Under the pieces are notes generated by a model. That model saw nothing but the letters and a program-made list of their open reading frames with translations. It had not been told where the DNA came from and did no database searches. From Pseudolactococcus insecticola (GTDB lineage Bacteria; Bacillota; Bacilli; Lactobacillales; Streptococcaceae), in NCBI RefSeq assembly GCF_011170065.1, contig NZ_BLLH01000006.1:45343-109342 (forward strand): 64,000 bases of DNA. The letters run 5' to 3'. The translations under genes were made by a program, and so were the position numbers. Position 1 is the stretch's first letter. Each line of letters starts with the position of its first letter. Below, piece after piece: positions 40,838 through 52,229 of this stretch.

Positions 40838-41971
40838 TTAGTCTTCGTCTAGAATAAATGCTTCAAATACATCATTTCCTAACATAAGTCCTTGACGTGT
40901 CATGAAAATGTGGTCATTTTCTAGCTTTAAGAGCTGTTTTTGGATTAATTTGTCTGCAATATCGCCATAAATTGACTCAAAGCTTCTATCAAATTTCTCA
41001 GAAAATCTTGACAAACTAACACCTGATTTCTTGCGAAGACCTAAAAACAACTCTTCTTCCATCTGTTCATTTAAAGTTAAGACTTCTTGTGTGACTTTTT
41101 TATCAGTCGCTTCCAAATAATGATGGATTGGCCCATGATTCTTATAGCGGATGCCATTGACATAACCACTTGCCCCCGCACCAAATCCGTAATATTCCGA
41201 ATTATCCCAGTACATCAGATTGTGCGCGCTTTGATAGCCTGCCTTGCCAAAGTTTGAGATTTCATAGTGGTCATACCCTGCAGCCTCAAGGCTGTCGATG
41301 ATATAGTTATACATCTCAAAATCCAGATCTTCATCTGGCAAATCCAGCCTGCCACGGCGCATTTTATTCATGAAAATGGTGTGATTTTCAAGGATCAAAC
41401 TATATAGCGCAACGTGTGGCAGATTCAAATTTAAAAGAGTTGCCACATCCTTTTTGACATCTGCCATCGTCTGAGTGGGTAGCGCGTAGATCAGGTCAAT
41501 CGTGATATTGTCAAAATCGTTCTGACGCAGTTTTTCAATCGTGTCAAAGACATCTTGCGACGTATGGCTGCGCCCGATTTTTTTGAGCAGTTTATCATCA
41601 AAAGTCTGCACGCCTAGCGAAACACGGTTGACATGATGCTTTTTGAGTACTTTTATCTTCTCATCAGACAAGTCCCCAGGATTTGCCTCAACGGTAAATT
41701 CATGCAGTTTTGAAAGGTCCAGATTTGCAGTCAAACCGGCTAATAAATAATCCAGCTGTTTCGTTGATAAGGCTGTCGGTGTACCACCACCGATATAAAG
41801 CGTTTTTAGCTCAGTAATTTGACTCTTTTCAACCTCATCAAGTAAGCTTGTCAGATAGGCATCAACAGGCTGATTTTTAATATAAACCTTGGCAAAATCG
41901 CAATAATAGCAAATTTGCGTACAAAAAGGAATGTGAACATAGCTCGAGCTTGGCTTTGTATTAGTAATCAC
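40838..41971 (-). CDS. hemW: HemW-like radical SAM protein
   Basis: A 377-residue protein if the GTG at 41971 is used. This start gives the family-typical N-terminus just before SYVHIPF and an 11-base overlap with ribF; in-frame ATGs at 41989 and 42004 would add residues unlike the family. The radical SAM motif is CTQICYYCDF (Cys-x3-Cys-x2-Cys) followed by YIGGGTPTAL. It was long annotated as oxygen-independent coproporphyrinogen oxidase; HemW is a haem chaperone that delivers haem to respiratory enzymes. In a lactococcus, haem would be taken from outside. Confidence 0.9.
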   Translation of the reverse strand: MITNTKPSSSYVHIPFCTQICYYCDFAKVYIKNQPVDAYLTSLLDEVEKSQITELKTLYIGGGTPTALSTKQLDYLLAGLTANLDLSKLHEFTVEANPGDLSDEKIKVLKKHHVNRVSLGVQTFDDKLLKKIGRSHTSQDVFDTIEKLRQNDFDNITIDLIYALPTQTMADVKKDVATLLNLNLPHVALYSLILENHTIFMNKMRRGRLDLPDEDLDFEMYNYIIDSLEAAGYDHYEISNFGKAGYQSAHNLMYWDNSEYYGFGAGASGYVNGIRYKNHGPIHHYLEATDKKVTQEVLTLNEQMEEELFLGLRKKSGVSLSRFSEKFDRSFESIYGDIADKLIQKQLLKLENDHIFMTRQGLMLGNDVFEAFILDED

Positions 41972-42857
41972 GCGCCACCCGTTCGTCATCAGCCATTTGA
42001 TCAATCAAGGCTTCGACACCATCAAACTTGACCATGCCACGAATGAATTTGAGAAAATAAACCGTCGCCATCTCGCCATAAATCTCGTCATGAAAGTCGA
42101 AAATATTGACTTCAAGCGTCTTATTTTCCCCGCCAAATGTATCGTTGTAGCCAATAGACGCCATGCCACGATAGCGCGTGTCTGCGACTTCAATATCCAC
42201 CACATAGACACCAATGGCAGGCATATACTGATAATTTTTCGTCTCAATATTTGCAGTGGGATAGCCAATCGTACGCCCTCGCGCCTCACCGTGAACGACA
42301 AGACCAGCCACTTCATAATCATAGCCAAGCAATTGACTTGCAAGTGACACATCGCCGTCAAGCAAAGCCTTACGAATCCGAGTCGATGAAATCTTACCGG
42401 ATTCATCTGAAACCTGCGCAATCTGATAAGTGTCATAGCCTGAAAGCTTGCTAATATCACCGTGGTCAGAACCAAAATTATAGTCAAATCCGACCACAAT
42501 CGCCTCAACCTGTAATTTTTTCACATAATCTCGTACAAAATCATGACTGGTCAGCTTGGCAAAATGGCTGGTAAACTCTGTCAGATAGAGAAAATCTACA
42601 CCGTTTGCCTCGAAAAGCGCCAAACGCTTGTCATAAGACGTCAGATGTTTGAGTAAATTCTCATGAAATTTGTCAAAGACAATGGAAGGATTTTCAGGAA
42701 ATGTCAGGACGGATACCGTGGCGTTTTTTGCTTTGGCAAGCTCACGAGCCTTGTCAAACAGTGCCTGATGTCCTTTGTGAAGGCCATCAAAATAGCCCAA
42801 AACTAAAATCGTTTTCGCCGTGTCAAATTGCCCATCTTTAAAATTGATTACTTTCAT
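41961..42857 (-). CDS. ribF: Bifunctional riboflavin kinase / FAD synthetase
   Basis: A 298-residue enzyme that turns riboflavin to FMN and FMN to FAD. The N-terminal FAD synthetase domain (about 1-165) has [14 protein letters not shown] (nucleotidyltransferase GxxDGxHxGH) and SSTRIR (about 157-162). The C-terminal kinase domain has [11 protein letters not shown] and GVYVVDIE. The start overlaps the truB stop by four bases. Known as ribF or ribC. Confidence 0.95.
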   Translation of the reverse strand: MKVINFKDGQFDTAKTILVLGYFDGLHKGHQALFDKARELAKAKNATVSVLTFPENPSIVFDKFHENLLKHLTSYDKRLALFEANGVDFLYLTEFTSHFAKLTSHDFVRDYVKKLQVEAIVVGFDYNFGSDHGDISKLSGYDTYQIAQVSDESGKISSTRIRKALLDGDVSLASQLLGYDYEVAGLVVHGEARGRTIGYPTANIETKNYQYMPAIGVYVVDIEVADTRYRGMASIGYNDTFGGENKTLEVNIFDFHDEIYGEMATVYFLKFIRGMVKFDGVEALIDQMADDERVARDY

Positions 42858-43762
42858 ATCATCACTTTCTTTGGTTTATAAAGTCTGCCATCACGCTGCT
42901 GCAAAATTGCAATGAGCTTGCCATTTTGAAAACCAGCAACGGTCTCATTTTGCGCTGTTATTTTGATAAATCGTCCAAAACTAATCTCTGAGACTTGCGC
43001 GTCAGATAATTCGATTTTTTCAAGATCTGACACCCCGTACTCGACAGGTAAAAAAGCTTTATCTAGCTGATCATCAGCCTTTAGTTGCTCGATTTCTGAT
43101 AGTTTCAGCGCTTGTGCAATTCCTAGTCCTGCTGACGCCGTACGCTGCAAGTAGGACATGTGACTGGCAAACCCAAGTTTTGCGCCCAGATCAACTGCGA
43201 GTGTTCTGACGTAGGTACCTTTACTGCAAGCCACCCGAAAATCAAATCTGATGAGCTGATTATCACCATCAAAAACAGGCGTTGATGTTCTGACAAACTC
43301 AGAAATGGTCACCCGACGCTCAGGCCTTGCAACCATTTCCCCGGCCCTAGCATACTCATAGAGCTTGCGGCCATTGACCTTAACCGCCGAATACATGGGC
43401 GGAATCTGCGTGATCTCGCCTGTAAAAGTCGCCATTGTCGCATCAATCAATTCTGGTGTGAGACGCGCAGCAGCCTCTGCTGTCACTGGCGTTTGCGACA
43501 CTACCTCGCCACTTACATCCTCAGTTTCAGTCGAAAAGCCAAGCGTGACCTGACCTTCATAGACTTTACCAGCCTCAGTCATGTACTCGATGACACGCGT
43601 CGCCTGACCGACCGCAATCGGTAAAACACCCGTTACATCAGGGTCAAGTGTCCCACCATGACCAATTTTTTTCGTCTGTAAGATTTTTCGCAGCTTGAAA
43701 ACCACGTCATGACTGGTCATACCCGCTTCTTTGTAGATGTCTAAAATACCGTTGTAGCTCAT
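42854..43762 (-). CDS. truB: tRNA pseudouridine-55 synthase
   Basis: A 302-residue enzyme making pseudouridine 55 in the T-loop of tRNAs. Catalytic Asp40 lies in [14 protein letters not shown]. The motifs [26 protein letters not shown] (about 122-140) and [15 protein letters not shown] (about 180-195) are all present. truB-ribF is a widely conserved pair, here overlapping by four bases. Confidence 0.96.
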   Translation of the reverse strand: MSYNGILDIYKEAGMTSHDVVFKLRKILQTKKIGHGGTLDPDVTGVLPIAVGQATRVIEYMTEAGKVYEGQVTLGFSTETEDVSGEVVSQTPVTAEAAARLTPELIDATMATFTGEITQIPPMYSAVKVNGRKLYEYARAGEMVARPERRVTISEFVRTSTPVFDGDNQLIRFDFRVACSKGTYVRTLAVDLGAKLGFASHMSYLQRTASAGLGIAQALKLSEIEQLKADDQLDKAFLPVEYGVSDLEKIELSDAQVSEISFGRFIKITAQNETVAGFQNGKLIAILQQRDGRLYKPKKVMI

Positions 43763-43763
43763 A

Positions 43764-45101
43764 TTAGTCCTTTTTCAAATCCGCAAACTTCGCAGCCATG
43801 GTCGGATTTTTCTTTGTTAATTTTTTGACTGACACGTCCTCAAGTTTGTTATTTGCAAGGCGGAGCTGATTTTCGCTCGTCATTAAGGCCTTTTTCACTT
43901 CTTCCATGCGCTTGATTGACTTGTCAATCTCGTCAATAGCCTTGGCAAAGTTTTTACTCGCAGACGTGTAGTTCTTAGCAAAACCTGTTTTGAAAACTTC
44001 TAAATCGTCCTCAAATGTCGTAATATCGATATTTTGCTCACGAATCAAGGCAATTTCCTGCTTATAAGCAAGCGAATTCATGGCAGCATTGCGCAAAAGC
44101 CCAATCAGCTGAATGAAAAACGTCGGTCTCACCACATACATCTTTTCAAACTCATAAGACACATCGACGATACCCGTGTTATAGTAGTCGCTATCAGCCT
44201 CAAGCATGGTCACAAGCACCGCATACTCACAGTTTTTCTCGCGCCTATCTTTATCAAGTTCCTTGTAAAAATCACGATTTTTGTGCTTACTTTGCGTCTC
44301 GTCGGCTTCGTTTTTCATCTCAAACATAATCGAGATGATTTCATTACCAAACTCATCGTTTTCACGATAGATAAAATCGCCTTTACTGCCCGTTCTTGCA
44401 TCGTTATCTTTTTCAAAATAAGCCTTTGGAAACATGGTTGCGCGCACTTTGTTAAACTCGTTTTCAGCAAAATTCTCCAAGCTTTCACCAATCGCTTTGG
44501 TCGACTGTTGCGCCTTGAAATTCTTGTAAAATTCGACCTCTTCGTCCTTAGCTTTTAGCTGCGCCTCGTATTTATCCTTAACCGTATTTTGAACAATTTC
44601 CTGCTCTTTCTCTGCTAAATCAAGCTGACTTTTGAGTGCATCACGTTCACGCGCAACTTGTGCCACAGCTTTTTCCTTTTCAGAAATGGTCTGCTGCACA
44701 ACAAGTTCTTTTTCAGAGTTAATGGTTGCAAGCTGCTGTTTGAGTTCTGACAATTCTGCTTGCAGCTCCGATTTGGTTTGTGTCGCAACTAATTTTAGCT
44801 CAGCCGCTTTTGATTTCTCGCTATTTTCTTGGGCTAATTTTGACTTTTCAAGTTCGCTTTTTAAGCCCGCTAAAGCAGCTTGTGTTTCTGATTTACTTTG
44901 CTCTTCGACCAGTTTCAGCTGGTTTTCAAGTTCGGCTACTTTGGCAGCTGATTGCGCCGTCAACAAGGCTCTTTCCTGAGCCAAATGGGCCTGAACTTCT
45001 TGCTCAAACTCCTTCGTACGAACCTGCGACAAAATATCTGCAAAACCCGATTCATCAACTGTAAATAACTCGCCACAATGTGGGCATTTGATTTGATTCA
45101 T
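43764..45101 (-). CDS. DUF2130 coiled-coil protein
   Basis: A 445-residue protein with an N-terminal CPHCGELF zinc-ribbon-like start (only one Cys pair seen), a long coiled coil (about 30-200) and a C-terminal DUF2130 domain with [25 protein letters not shown] (E-x-K, like a nuclease fold) and [17 protein letters not shown]. This suggests an endonuclease-like core, but activity is not established for the family. One base separates it from truB. Confidence 0.88.
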   Translation of the reverse strand: MNQIKCPHCGELFTVDESGFADILSQVRTKEFEQEVQAHLAQERALLTAQSAAKVAELENQLKLVEEQSKSETQAALAGLKSELEKSKLAQENSEKSKAAELKLVATQTKSELQAELSELKQQLATINSEKELVVQQTISEKEKAVAQVARERDALKSQLDLAEKEQEIVQNTVKDKYEAQLKAKDEEVEFYKNFKAQQSTKAIGESLENFAENEFNKVRATMFPKAYFEKDNDARTGSKGDFIYRENDEFGNEIISIMFEMKNEADETQSKHKNRDFYKELDKDRREKNCEYAVLVTMLEADSDYYNTGIVDVSYEFEKMYVVRPTFFIQLIGLLRNAAMNSLAYKQEIALIREQNIDITTFEDDLEVFKTGFAKNYTSASKNFAKAIDEIDKSIKRMEEVKKALMTSENQLRLANNKLEDVSVKKLTKKNPTMAAKFADLKKD

Positions 45102-45143
45102 GATTTCTCCTTAGTTTTCACATGCTAAAAATTTATTCTTTCT

Positions 45144-45340
45144 TTACAAGTTACCAAGATAGGCGATAATTTGACGCGCATAAGCTATATTCTGACTAAC
45201 GCTGGAATCAGTCGGATTTAGCAAATCCTTTTCACTGATTTTTCTACGATTAGACATATTGGTTGCCGGTGTGTGAAATACCGCGTTTTCAATATACAAG
45301 TCACCAAATAATCAAACCAAGTGGCTGTTTTCATACTCAT
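45144..45340 (-). pseudogene. Frameshifted remnant between pcrA and the DUF2130 gene
   Basis: A frame from ATG 45340 runs 40 codons (MSMKTATWFDYLV start). At about the 13th codon the reading shifts to another frame that continues DLYIENAVFHTPATNM...RQIIAYLGNL to TAA at 45144-45146. A single-base change near GGTGACTTG would join them into about 65 residues. The joined product is not recognised. It is either a decayed gene or a sequencing error. Confidence 0.4.
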
Positions 45341-45346
45341 TTCTCA

Positions 45347-47638
45347 CTACTTCGCAACCTTTTCAATCGGCGCCATCTGAGCTAACAAGCGTTTCAAGCC
45401 GACTTCTGGAAAGGCGATTTTGAGCTCCATGTTGGCGCCCGTTCCTGAGACATCTAAAACAGTGCCCTCTCCCCATTTTTTGTGGCGCGCGATGTCGCCA
45501 ATTGCCCAGTCAACGCTTGGCTTTTCAGTAGCATGTCGTCTGGCATTTGAAAAGGCTGACGACGTTTGGCTACCAGAAACTTGCGACTTTCTGCCTTTTA
45601 TGGCGTCAGACAGGCTCATGCCCGTGCCAAAGCGCGTGCTAGACTCGGATTTTGTCTGATAAGTCGCATTAAATGACGCGTTTGCTTTTCGTGCTTGACC
45701 AGAATACGTCAGAAGCTCGTCGTCTATTTCTCGTAAAAAACGTGACGGCTGGTTGTAGCTCGTTCTACCAAACAGCATCCGCGTGCTCGCATTGGTCAGA
45801 TAAAGCACTTTTTCAGCCCGCGTAATGCCCACGTATGCAAGTCTGCGCTCTTCTTCAAGCTCGTCTTCATCTTCGGCCTGCCGACTGAGCGGAAAGACGC
45901 CCTCCTCCATGCCGACCAAAAAAACGACAGGAAACTCTAGGCCTTTTGCTGCGTGCAATGTCATCAATGTCACTTGCGACGTTTCTTCATAGCTGTCAGT
46001 GTCCGCAACCAAACTCAGATCATTGAGGAAACGGCTGAGCTTATCAAGCCCCGTCTCACCCTCAGGCGCGTCATCTTTTTCATCGAAATTTTGCGTCACG
46101 CTCAAAAATTCGTTGATATTTTCAAGACGATTTTGTGCTTCAAGGCTTGTCGTCTGCACTTCGAGCGCTTTTTTATAGCCTGTCTTATCCAAAACAGCCG
46201 TAACCAGCTCGGTAATGCTAAACTGTTGAATGTCATCTGCTAGATTTAGCAAGATATGCGCTAAACCAAACAGCTCAGACGCTGCTTTCCCTTTGAGTGA
46301 GCTCAAGGTTACATCGCGCGCTGCTTCAAGCAAAGAAGTATTTTGTTGCGCCGCAAAATCACGCAAGTTATCAAGTGCCTTAGGTCCGACACCGCGTTTA
46401 GGTTCATTGACAATCCGCTCAAACGAGATATTGTCACGATGGTTGGCAATGACGTTCAGGTAGGAAATGACGTCACGGATTTCTTTACGTGAGTAGAACT
46501 TTGTGCCGCCTACCATGGTATAAGGAATATTTGACTTGAGCAGCGCTTCTTCAACTGCACGGGACTGGGCATTTGTCCGATATAAAACAGCAAAATCTGA
46601 ATAGTTCCGATTATTTTCTTGCAGTTCATAGTTAATCTGACCTGCAACAAAGTTTGCCTCTTCACGCTCATCACCAGAACGGTTATAGATGATATTTTCA
46701 CCATCTGGATTTTGCGTCCACAGGTCTTTGGGCCGGCGTTTTTTATTATTGTTAATGACCTCATTTGCGGCTTTAAGAATCGTTTTTGTTGAGCGATAAT
46801 TTTCTTCTAACAAAACGACTTTGGCATCTGGATAGTCTTTTTCAAAATCAAGGATATTTTGCATATCTGCGCCACGCCAACCATAAATCGACTGGTCAGC
46901 ATCCCCAACGACGCAGAGATTTTTGAACCGTTTTGCCATCAATTGCACCAATTGATACTGGGCATGGTTGGTATCTTGGTACTCATCCACGTGAATATAC
47001 TGAAACTTCCCTTGGTAATAGGCCAAAACGTCAGGATTGCGGTCAAAAAGCAAGATAGTGTTCATGATAAGATCGTCAAAATCCATAGATTCACTACGTT
47101 TCAGCTCAGTTTCATAGCGCTTATAAGCCTTAGCCACAACAAGCGAGTACATATCATTCGCATTTTTTTCATAAAGCTCGGCTGTGATTAGGTCGTTTTT
47201 GCTATTTGAAATCGTGCCCAAAATCGTCCGCTCTGTAAATTTTTTCGGATCAACATTTTGCTCTTTTAAAATCCGTTTCATGAGCGTGCGTTGTTCACCA
47301 GGATCGATAATCGTAAAATTTCGATTATAGCCAATATGATCTGCATCACGCCGTAAAATTCGTACACACATGCTGTGAAAAGTCGCAATTAGCGAGTCCT
47401 GAGCACGAGGATTGAGCGTCACAGCCCTTTCTCGCATCTCTCTGGCTGCTTTATTTGTAAAGGTAATCGCAAGGATATTCCAAGGATTGACCAGTTTTTC
47501 TTCTATCAGATAAGCGATTCTATGCGTCAGAACACGCGTCTTTCCAGAGCCTGCCCCCGCCATAATCAAAAGCGGTCCTTCTGTTGTTTCTACCGCCTCA
47601 GCCTGACGGTCATTCATACCTACTAATAATGGATTCAT
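45347..47638 (-). CDS. pcrA: ATP-dependent DNA helicase PcrA/UvrD
   Basis: A 763-residue superfamily 1A helicase. The start is set at ATG 47638 (AAAGTGAG upstream), giving the usual [16 protein letters not shown]. Motifs: Q-motif NDRQAEAV, Walker A AGAGSGKT (27-34), Walker B VDEYQDT (about 222-228), [23 protein letters not shown] and [18 protein letters not shown] (motif V), plus YVGITRAE. It unwinds DNA in repair and rolling-circle replication. PcrA is also the helicase that Tn916/ICEBs1-type elements borrow to unwind from their oriT, so it may serve the element in this window. Confidence 0.96.
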   Translation of the reverse strand: MNPLLVGMNDRQAEAVETTEGPLLIMAGAGSGKTRVLTHRIAYLIEEKLVNPWNILAITFTNKAAREMRERAVTLNPRAQDSLIATFHSMCVRILRRDADHIGYNRNFTIIDPGEQRTLMKRILKEQNVDPKKFTERTILGTISNSKNDLITAELYEKNANDMYSLVVAKAYKRYETELKRSESMDFDDLIMNTILLFDRNPDVLAYYQGKFQYIHVDEYQDTNHAQYQLVQLMAKRFKNLCVVGDADQSIYGWRGADMQNILDFEKDYPDAKVVLLEENYRSTKTILKAANEVINNNKKRRPKDLWTQNPDGENIIYNRSGDEREEANFVAGQINYELQENNRNYSDFAVLYRTNAQSRAVEEALLKSNIPYTMVGGTKFYSRKEIRDVISYLNVIANHRDNISFERIVNEPKRGVGPKALDNLRDFAAQQNTSLLEAARDVTLSSLKGKAASELFGLAHILLNLADDIQQFSITELVTAVLDKTGYKKALEVQTTSLEAQNRLENINEFLSVTQNFDEKDDAPEGETGLDKLSRFLNDLSLVADTDSYEETSQVTLMTLHAAKGLEFPVVFLVGMEEGVFPLSRQAEDEDELEEERRLAYVGITRAEKVLYLTNASTRMLFGRTSYNQPSRFLREIDDELLTYSGQARKANASFNATYQTKSESSTRFGTGMSLSDAIKGRKSQVSGSQTSSAFSNARRHATEKPSVDWAIGDIARHKKWGEGTVLDVSGTGANMELKIAFPEVGLKRLLAQMAPIEKVAK

Positions 47639-47741
47639 TTTACTCACTTTCTGATTATGCTGGCACATTTTTTACTATTTTATAGGTACAAGCATCTACT
47701 TATAACTCTCATAATTATAGCACAAAAAAACAATACTGAAA

Positions 47742-47773
47742 ATCATAAAAAACAGCCTCGAACAAGCTGTTTT
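47742..47773 (-). terminator. Terminator of gyrA-apbE-srtA
   Basis: On the minus strand AAAACAGC (47766-47773) and GCTGTTTT (47749-47756) form an eight-pair stem with a nine-base loop, followed by T-rich sequence, about 20 bases after the sortase stop. Confidence 0.8.
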
Positions 47774-47791
47774 CTATGTGATTTTTGTATG

Positions 47792-48520
47792 TTACATATT
47801 GCCGATTTGATTGTACTTAACTTCAAAGGCTTTTTTGACGGTGTCACTTGCCGTGTCAAACTTGAATTCCTTGACATACTCGCCAAGGACGATGATCCTG
47901 TGCGTCGCTTCTAGGTCTGCACAGGTGACAAGTGTAATTTCTTTCTTGCCAGGGTGATCCGCAATTACCTCAACGTGCTCAGGCGTCACCACCTTGATAT
48001 TGGTAATCTTGTACTGATAAATCGTTGTTTTATTGGTGATGTAGATTGTCATGTTATTTTCAGCGCGTTCAAGCGGTGTAAAAAGGAGCTGTGGTGCGCC
48101 CGTCAGAGCAGAAACGTGATGACTAGCAAGTGCATAGTTACCTTGCCCCATGACTTCATCTTCTTTCATGGTACCTGCACCGTAGGTCAGCTCAGCATTG
48201 CCAACTCCCCTAAAAATCGGGAGGTTAATACCGAGATCTGGAATGGCAATGCCGCCAATAACTGGCAAATCTTGCGCATTCCACTGATTTTTTATCACAT
48301 CTTCAAAACTAATGGACTTGACAGCAGAAAAATCAAAATTTCCCTTGCCTTTTTTATCATTATCTTTGAGCGTCTTTTTATCTACTTTTGTGATTTGGTA
48401 CCTATTGGCACCAAGACTCATAAATATATTTCGAATTGCCTTGTTGAAAACTAGGGCAAGACCCAGTAACAAGAGCAAAATCAGTAAGATATTGACACAC
48501 CAACGACGAAATCTCTTCAT
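47792..48520 (-). CDS. srtA: Class A sortase
   Basis: A 242-residue membrane enzyme that joins LPXTG proteins to peptidoglycan. The N-terminal signal-anchor spans about 9-28. The catalytic His is in LASHHVSA (134/135), the catalytic Cys200 in TLVTCAD, and the Arg208 in THRIIV. Adjacent to gyrA as in streptococci. It is the only sortase in the window and the probable anchor enzyme for the LPQTG protein at 1.6-2.9 kb. Confidence 0.95.
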   Translation of the reverse strand: MKRFRRWCVNILLILLLLLGLALVFNKAIRNIFMSLGANRYQITKVDKKTLKDNDKKGKGNFDFSAVKSISFEDVIKNQWNAQDLPVIGGIAIPDLGINLPIFRGVGNAELTYGAGTMKEDEVMGQGNYALASHHVSALTGAPQLLFTPLERAENNMTIYITNKTTIYQYKITNIKVVTPEHVEVIADHPGKKEITLVTCADLEATHRIIVLGEYVKEFKFDTASDTVKKAFEVKYNQIGNM

Positions 48521-48562
48521 ATTCTAAAGCTCCTTTCGCTTTATTATACTGCCTAGATGGCA

Positions 48563-49630
48563 TCATTTCAAGTGAGATAGCTTCCCCAGCGTATAGCCAG
48601 AATCTTTGTCAATCTCAAACTTGTCTGTTAGATTTTTCGTGATATAAACTTTGTTATTTTTATCTACAAAAATCGCATCAACATTGGGCGTCTTTTCAAC
48701 AAATTCATAGCCTTTTTTGGTGCCCAAAGCAAAGATTGTCGTTGAGAGTGCATCCCCGTCAACCCCTTTTTTGCTGACAATGGTCACACTTTGGATGTCA
48801 TTATCAAAAGGATAACCAGTTTTGGGATTGAGGATATGCGGATAAACCTTGCCGTCAACCGTCAGATAACGCTCATAGATGCCAGATGTTGCGACAGACT
48901 CATTTTCACCGTCAAGCAACCCAACCTGAGCTGAAACTTCTTTGTTGGGGTCTTTGATGCCAATCGTCCAAGGCGTCTTATCGCCACGCGGCGAGTGCCC
49001 AATCAAGTACAGGCTTGAAGAACCCAAATCAACAATAGCCGTTGTAATGCCATTTTTTTTGAGATAAGCAACCATTCGGTCAGCCACATAGCCTTTGGTA
49101 ATGGCGCCTAAATCAAGTTTGACGCCTTTTTTCGTCAGATAAACGGTTTGTTTTTCGTCATTGAACTTGACTAATTTGTATGAAACTAATGGCAAGTTCC
49201 TATCAATCTCAGCCTGACTTGGCTTTCTGGCGTCATCAAATCCGATATGCCATAGGCTTGTCAGAGCACCGATTGCCATGTCAAAGCCTGTTTGTTTGTC
49301 AGAGTAGCGATAGGCAGATTTCAAAAGGGCGTAGACTGTTTTTGAGACCTTGACAGGCTTGATACCAGCCGCTTTATTGATCATATCTAGCTCACTGCCT
49401 GATTGATTGACCGTCGTTTTTTTATCATAATCTTTTGCAATCGCAAGCGCATTTTGGATGACCTTTTCGTGTCCCTTGTCATAAGACGTGATTTTGACGT
49501 AGGTACCCATGGTAAATGTTTCTTTGACATAAGCTTTTGTGCGCAAGTCGCGTTTAGGCTGACAGGCACTCAAACTCAGCAAGATTAACAAGCTAAGACA
49601 AGCGACTAGGATTTGATTAGACTTCTTCAC
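48563..49630 (-). CDS. apbE: FAD:protein FMN transferase (ApbE-like lipoprotein)
   Basis: A 355-residue secreted lipoprotein (lipobox LSAC, Cys23). ApbE attaches FMN to a Thr of extracellular flavoproteins. Visible motifs: FTMGTYVKI (about 39-47), [14 protein letters not shown] (about 173-186), [12 protein letters not shown] and, near the C-terminus, [13 protein letters not shown] with the metal-binding Asp. Its start overlaps gyrA by 14 bases and srtA follows by 42 bases, so the three genes share a transcript. A target flavoprotein (extracellular electron transfer or Na+-pump type) is not in the window. Confidence 0.93.
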   Translation of the reverse strand: MKKSNQILVACLSLLILLSLSACQPKRDLRTKAYVKETFTMGTYVKITSYDKGHEKVIQNALAIAKDYDKKTTVNQSGSELDMINKAAGIKPVKVSKTVYALLKSAYRYSDKQTGFDMAIGALTSLWHIGFDDARKPSQAEIDRNLPLVSYKLVKFNDEKQTVYLTKKGVKLDLGAITKGYVADRMVAYLKKNGITTAIVDLGSSSLYLIGHSPRGDKTPWTIGIKDPNKEVSAQVGLLDGENESVATSGIYERYLTVDGKVYPHILNPKTGYPFDNDIQSVTIVSKKGVDGDALSTTIFALGTKKGYEFVEKTPNVDAIFVDKNNKVYITKNLTDKFEIDKDSGYTLGKLSHLK

Positions 49631-52112
49631 TTGCTGTATCCTTTATTGCTTGGTTTTCTGAATCTGGCGTGGCAACACGCTCAGACAACTCAGGCTCTGG
49701 TTCAACCAGGGCAAATGTCACAATATGTGCGGCATCATCAAGTCTCATGACCTTGACACCTTGCGCACTACGACCTGTTTGTGAGATATTGTCCACACGT
49801 GTTCTGATGATAACACCTGTGTCTGTGATCAACATCAGATCCTCGTCGCCTGAAACAGTAACAAGCCCCGCAAGTTTACCTGTTCTCTCAGTCACATTCA
49901 TAACTTTAATCCCTTTACCGCCGCGACCTTTCGTCGGATATTGCTCAGCGCTTGTGCGTTTGCCTAGACCATTTTCACTGATCACTAGGACTTCTTGGCT
50001 ATCATCAATAGTGCTTGAACCCACGACAAAGTCACCTTCTCGCAGATTGACACCTTTGACACCGGCTGCTGCACGCCCCATGTCACGCAGAATATTTTCC
50101 TTGAAACGCACTGAATACCCGTTATGTGTCCCGATGATTAGCTCTTCGTTACCAGTTGTCAATAAAACATTGACCAACTGATCACCCTCACGCAGATTTA
50201 ACGCCTTGAGGCCGTTGGTTCTGATGTTACTGAACTGATGCGCATTTGTGCGTTTAACAACGCCACGCAAGGTAGTAAAGAGCAGATATCTTTCCTGGTC
50301 AGATTTCTCAACGTTAATCACCGTTTGAATCACTTCACCCTCGTCAAGTTTAAGTAAATTGACAATCGGCAAACCTTTGGCCTGACGGCCATACTCAGGA
50401 ATTTCATAGGCTTTCATGCGGTAAACACGGCCAAGATTTGTGAAAAAGAGCAGATGGTCATGCGTCGACGTTGACACCATGTGTTTGATGAAATCTTCGT
50501 CAGACACGCCTGACCCCTGAACGCCACGACCACCACGGTTTTGCGCACGGAATTCATCTTGATTAAGACGTTTGATATACCCTTTATTTGACAGGGTGAT
50601 CAGAACATCTTCTTCTTCAATCAGGTCTTCATCTTCAACGCTCAACACTTCGCCAACAAGCAGCTCAGTCCGACGTTTATCTGCGAATTTCTTCTTGATG
50701 TCGTCCATCTCTTCTTTGATAATGGCAATGACACGCTCAGGTTTCGCAAGAATATCAATCAAATCAGCGATTAAAGCAATCAAATCATCATATTCTTTTT
50801 GAATCTTATCGCGTTCCAAACCTGTCAAACGACGTAAACGCATGTCTAAGATTGCTTGAGACTGACGTTCTGACAGATTAAAACGACTCATGAGCTGCTC
50901 TTGTGCAATCGCATCCGTCTCTGACCCACGAATAATCGTGATAATCTCATCAATATTGTCAAGCGCAATCAGCAAGCCCTCTAAAATATGAGCACGTGCT
51001 TCAGCTTTTTCCTTGTCAAACTGTGTCCGACGTGTAATCACTTCTTTTTGGTGCGCAATATAATGCGTCAAAATTTCTTTAACTGACAGAATTTTTGGTG
51101 CGCCATCCACAATCGCAAGCATGTTGAAACTAAAGTTAGTCTGCACACTTGTCAGCTTGTAGAGATTATTTAAAATAACATTTGCAGATGCATCACGGCG
51201 CACTTCGATAATAAAGCGAACGCCATCACGATTGGACTCATCACGGACTGCCGTAATACCGTCAATGCGTTTTTCTTGTGCCAAACGCACGATATGCTCA
51301 TGTACCTTGGCCTTATTGACCATATACGGAAACTCTGTGATGACGATGCGTTCTTTGCCAGTTTTAGTTGTTTCAATCTCAGACTTGGCACGCAGGGTAA
51401 TGCTACCTTTACCTGTTTCATAGGCGCGGTGAATACCACTGCGCCCCATAACAAGTGCACCCGTCGGAAAGTCGGGCCCAGGCAGGACTTCCATAATGTC
51501 GCGCGTCGTCGCCTCAGGATTATCCATCAAAAGCTTAACTGCGTCAATCGTTTCACCAAGGTTATGCGGTGGAATATTTGTCGCCATTCCGACTGCAATC
51601 CCTGTTGTCCCATTGACCAAAAGGTTTGGAAAACGGGCTGGCAAAACGACCGGCTCACGCTCAGTACCATCATAGTTGTCGATAAAATCAACCGTTTTTT
51701 TGTTAATATCGCGCAACATTTCAAGCGCAATCTTGCTCATCCGAGCCTCAGTATAACGCATGGCAGCAGCGCCATCGCCATCCATAGAGCCAAAGTTGCC
51801 ATGGCCGTCGACAAGCATATGGCGATAACTCCACCATTGTGCCATCCGCACCATAGACTCGTAGATTGCTGAGTCACCATGCGGGTGATATTTACCCATG
51901 ACGTCACCTGTGATACGCGCTGACTTTTTATGCGGTTTATCAGGCGTCACGCCAAGTTCATTCATCCCGTAGAGAATCCTGCGGTGAACTGGTTTCAGCC
52001 CGTCACGTACGTCAGGCAGGGCCCGTGCAACGATAACAGACATGGCGTAGTCGATAAAACTCGTCTTCATTTCACTGGTCAGATTGACACTGACCACATT
52101 TTTGTCTTGCAT
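49617..52112 (-). CDS. gyrA: DNA gyrase subunit A
   Basis: An 831-residue protein. The ATG at 52112 has AAAGG ten bases upstream; an in-frame TTG at 52130 lies on that ribosome site. Active-site Tyr120 is in [10 protein letters not shown]. The quinolone-determining stretch is [11 protein letters not shown] with Ser81 and Glu85, the susceptible-type residues. The C-terminal wrapping domain contains the GyrA box as KGRGGKG, which separates it from ParC. Gyrase introduces negative supercoils. It is also the classical target of ParE toxins, of which the window may hold two. Confidence 0.96.
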   Translation of the reverse strand: MQDKNVVSVNLTSEMKTSFIDYAMSVIVARALPDVRDGLKPVHRRILYGMNELGVTPDKPHKKSARITGDVMGKYHPHGDSAIYESMVRMAQWWSYRHMLVDGHGNFGSMDGDGAAAMRYTEARMSKIALEMLRDINKKTVDFIDNYDGTEREPVVLPARFPNLLVNGTTGIAVGMATNIPPHNLGETIDAVKLLMDNPEATTRDIMEVLPGPDFPTGALVMGRSGIHRAYETGKGSITLRAKSEIETTKTGKERIVITEFPYMVNKAKVHEHIVRLAQEKRIDGITAVRDESNRDGVRFIIEVRRDASANVILNNLYKLTSVQTNFSFNMLAIVDGAPKILSVKEILTHYIAHQKEVITRRTQFDKEKAEARAHILEGLLIALDNIDEIITIIRGSETDAIAQEQLMSRFNLSERQSQAILDMRLRRLTGLERDKIQKEYDDLIALIADLIDILAKPERVIAIIKEEMDDIKKKFADKRRTELLVGEVLSVEDEDLIEEEDVLITLSNKGYIKRLNQDEFRAQNRGGRGVQGSGVSDEDFIKHMVSTSTHDHLLFFTNLGRVYRMKAYEIPEYGRQAKGLPIVNLLKLDEGEVIQTVINVEKSDQERYLLFTTLRGVVKRTNAHQFSNIRTNGLKALNLREGDQLVNVLLTTGNEELIIGTHNGYSVRFKENILRDMGRAAAGVKGVNLREGDFVVGSSTIDDSQEVLVISENGLGKRTSAEQYPTKGRGGKGIKVMNVTERTGKLAGLVTVSGDEDLMLITDTGVIIRTRVDNISQTGRSAQGVKVMRLDDAAHIVTFALVEPEPELSERVATPDSENQAIKDTASEEV

Positions 52113-52170
52113 TGATTTACAGCCTTTCAAACACGCATTGATATTGCATCTGTGTATTGATTCTATTATA

Positions 52171-52196
52171 CCAAAAAAACTAGGAAATTCCTAGTT
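52171..52196 (-). terminator. Terminator of argCJDB
   Basis: AACTAGG-AATTT-CCTAGTT followed by a T-run on the minus strand, between argB and gyrA. The gyrA -10 (TATAAT, near 52165) follows directly. Confidence 0.75.
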
Positions 52197-52229
52197 CTAC
52201 CGTGTGTGTTGACCCTGCCTTGACGTGCT

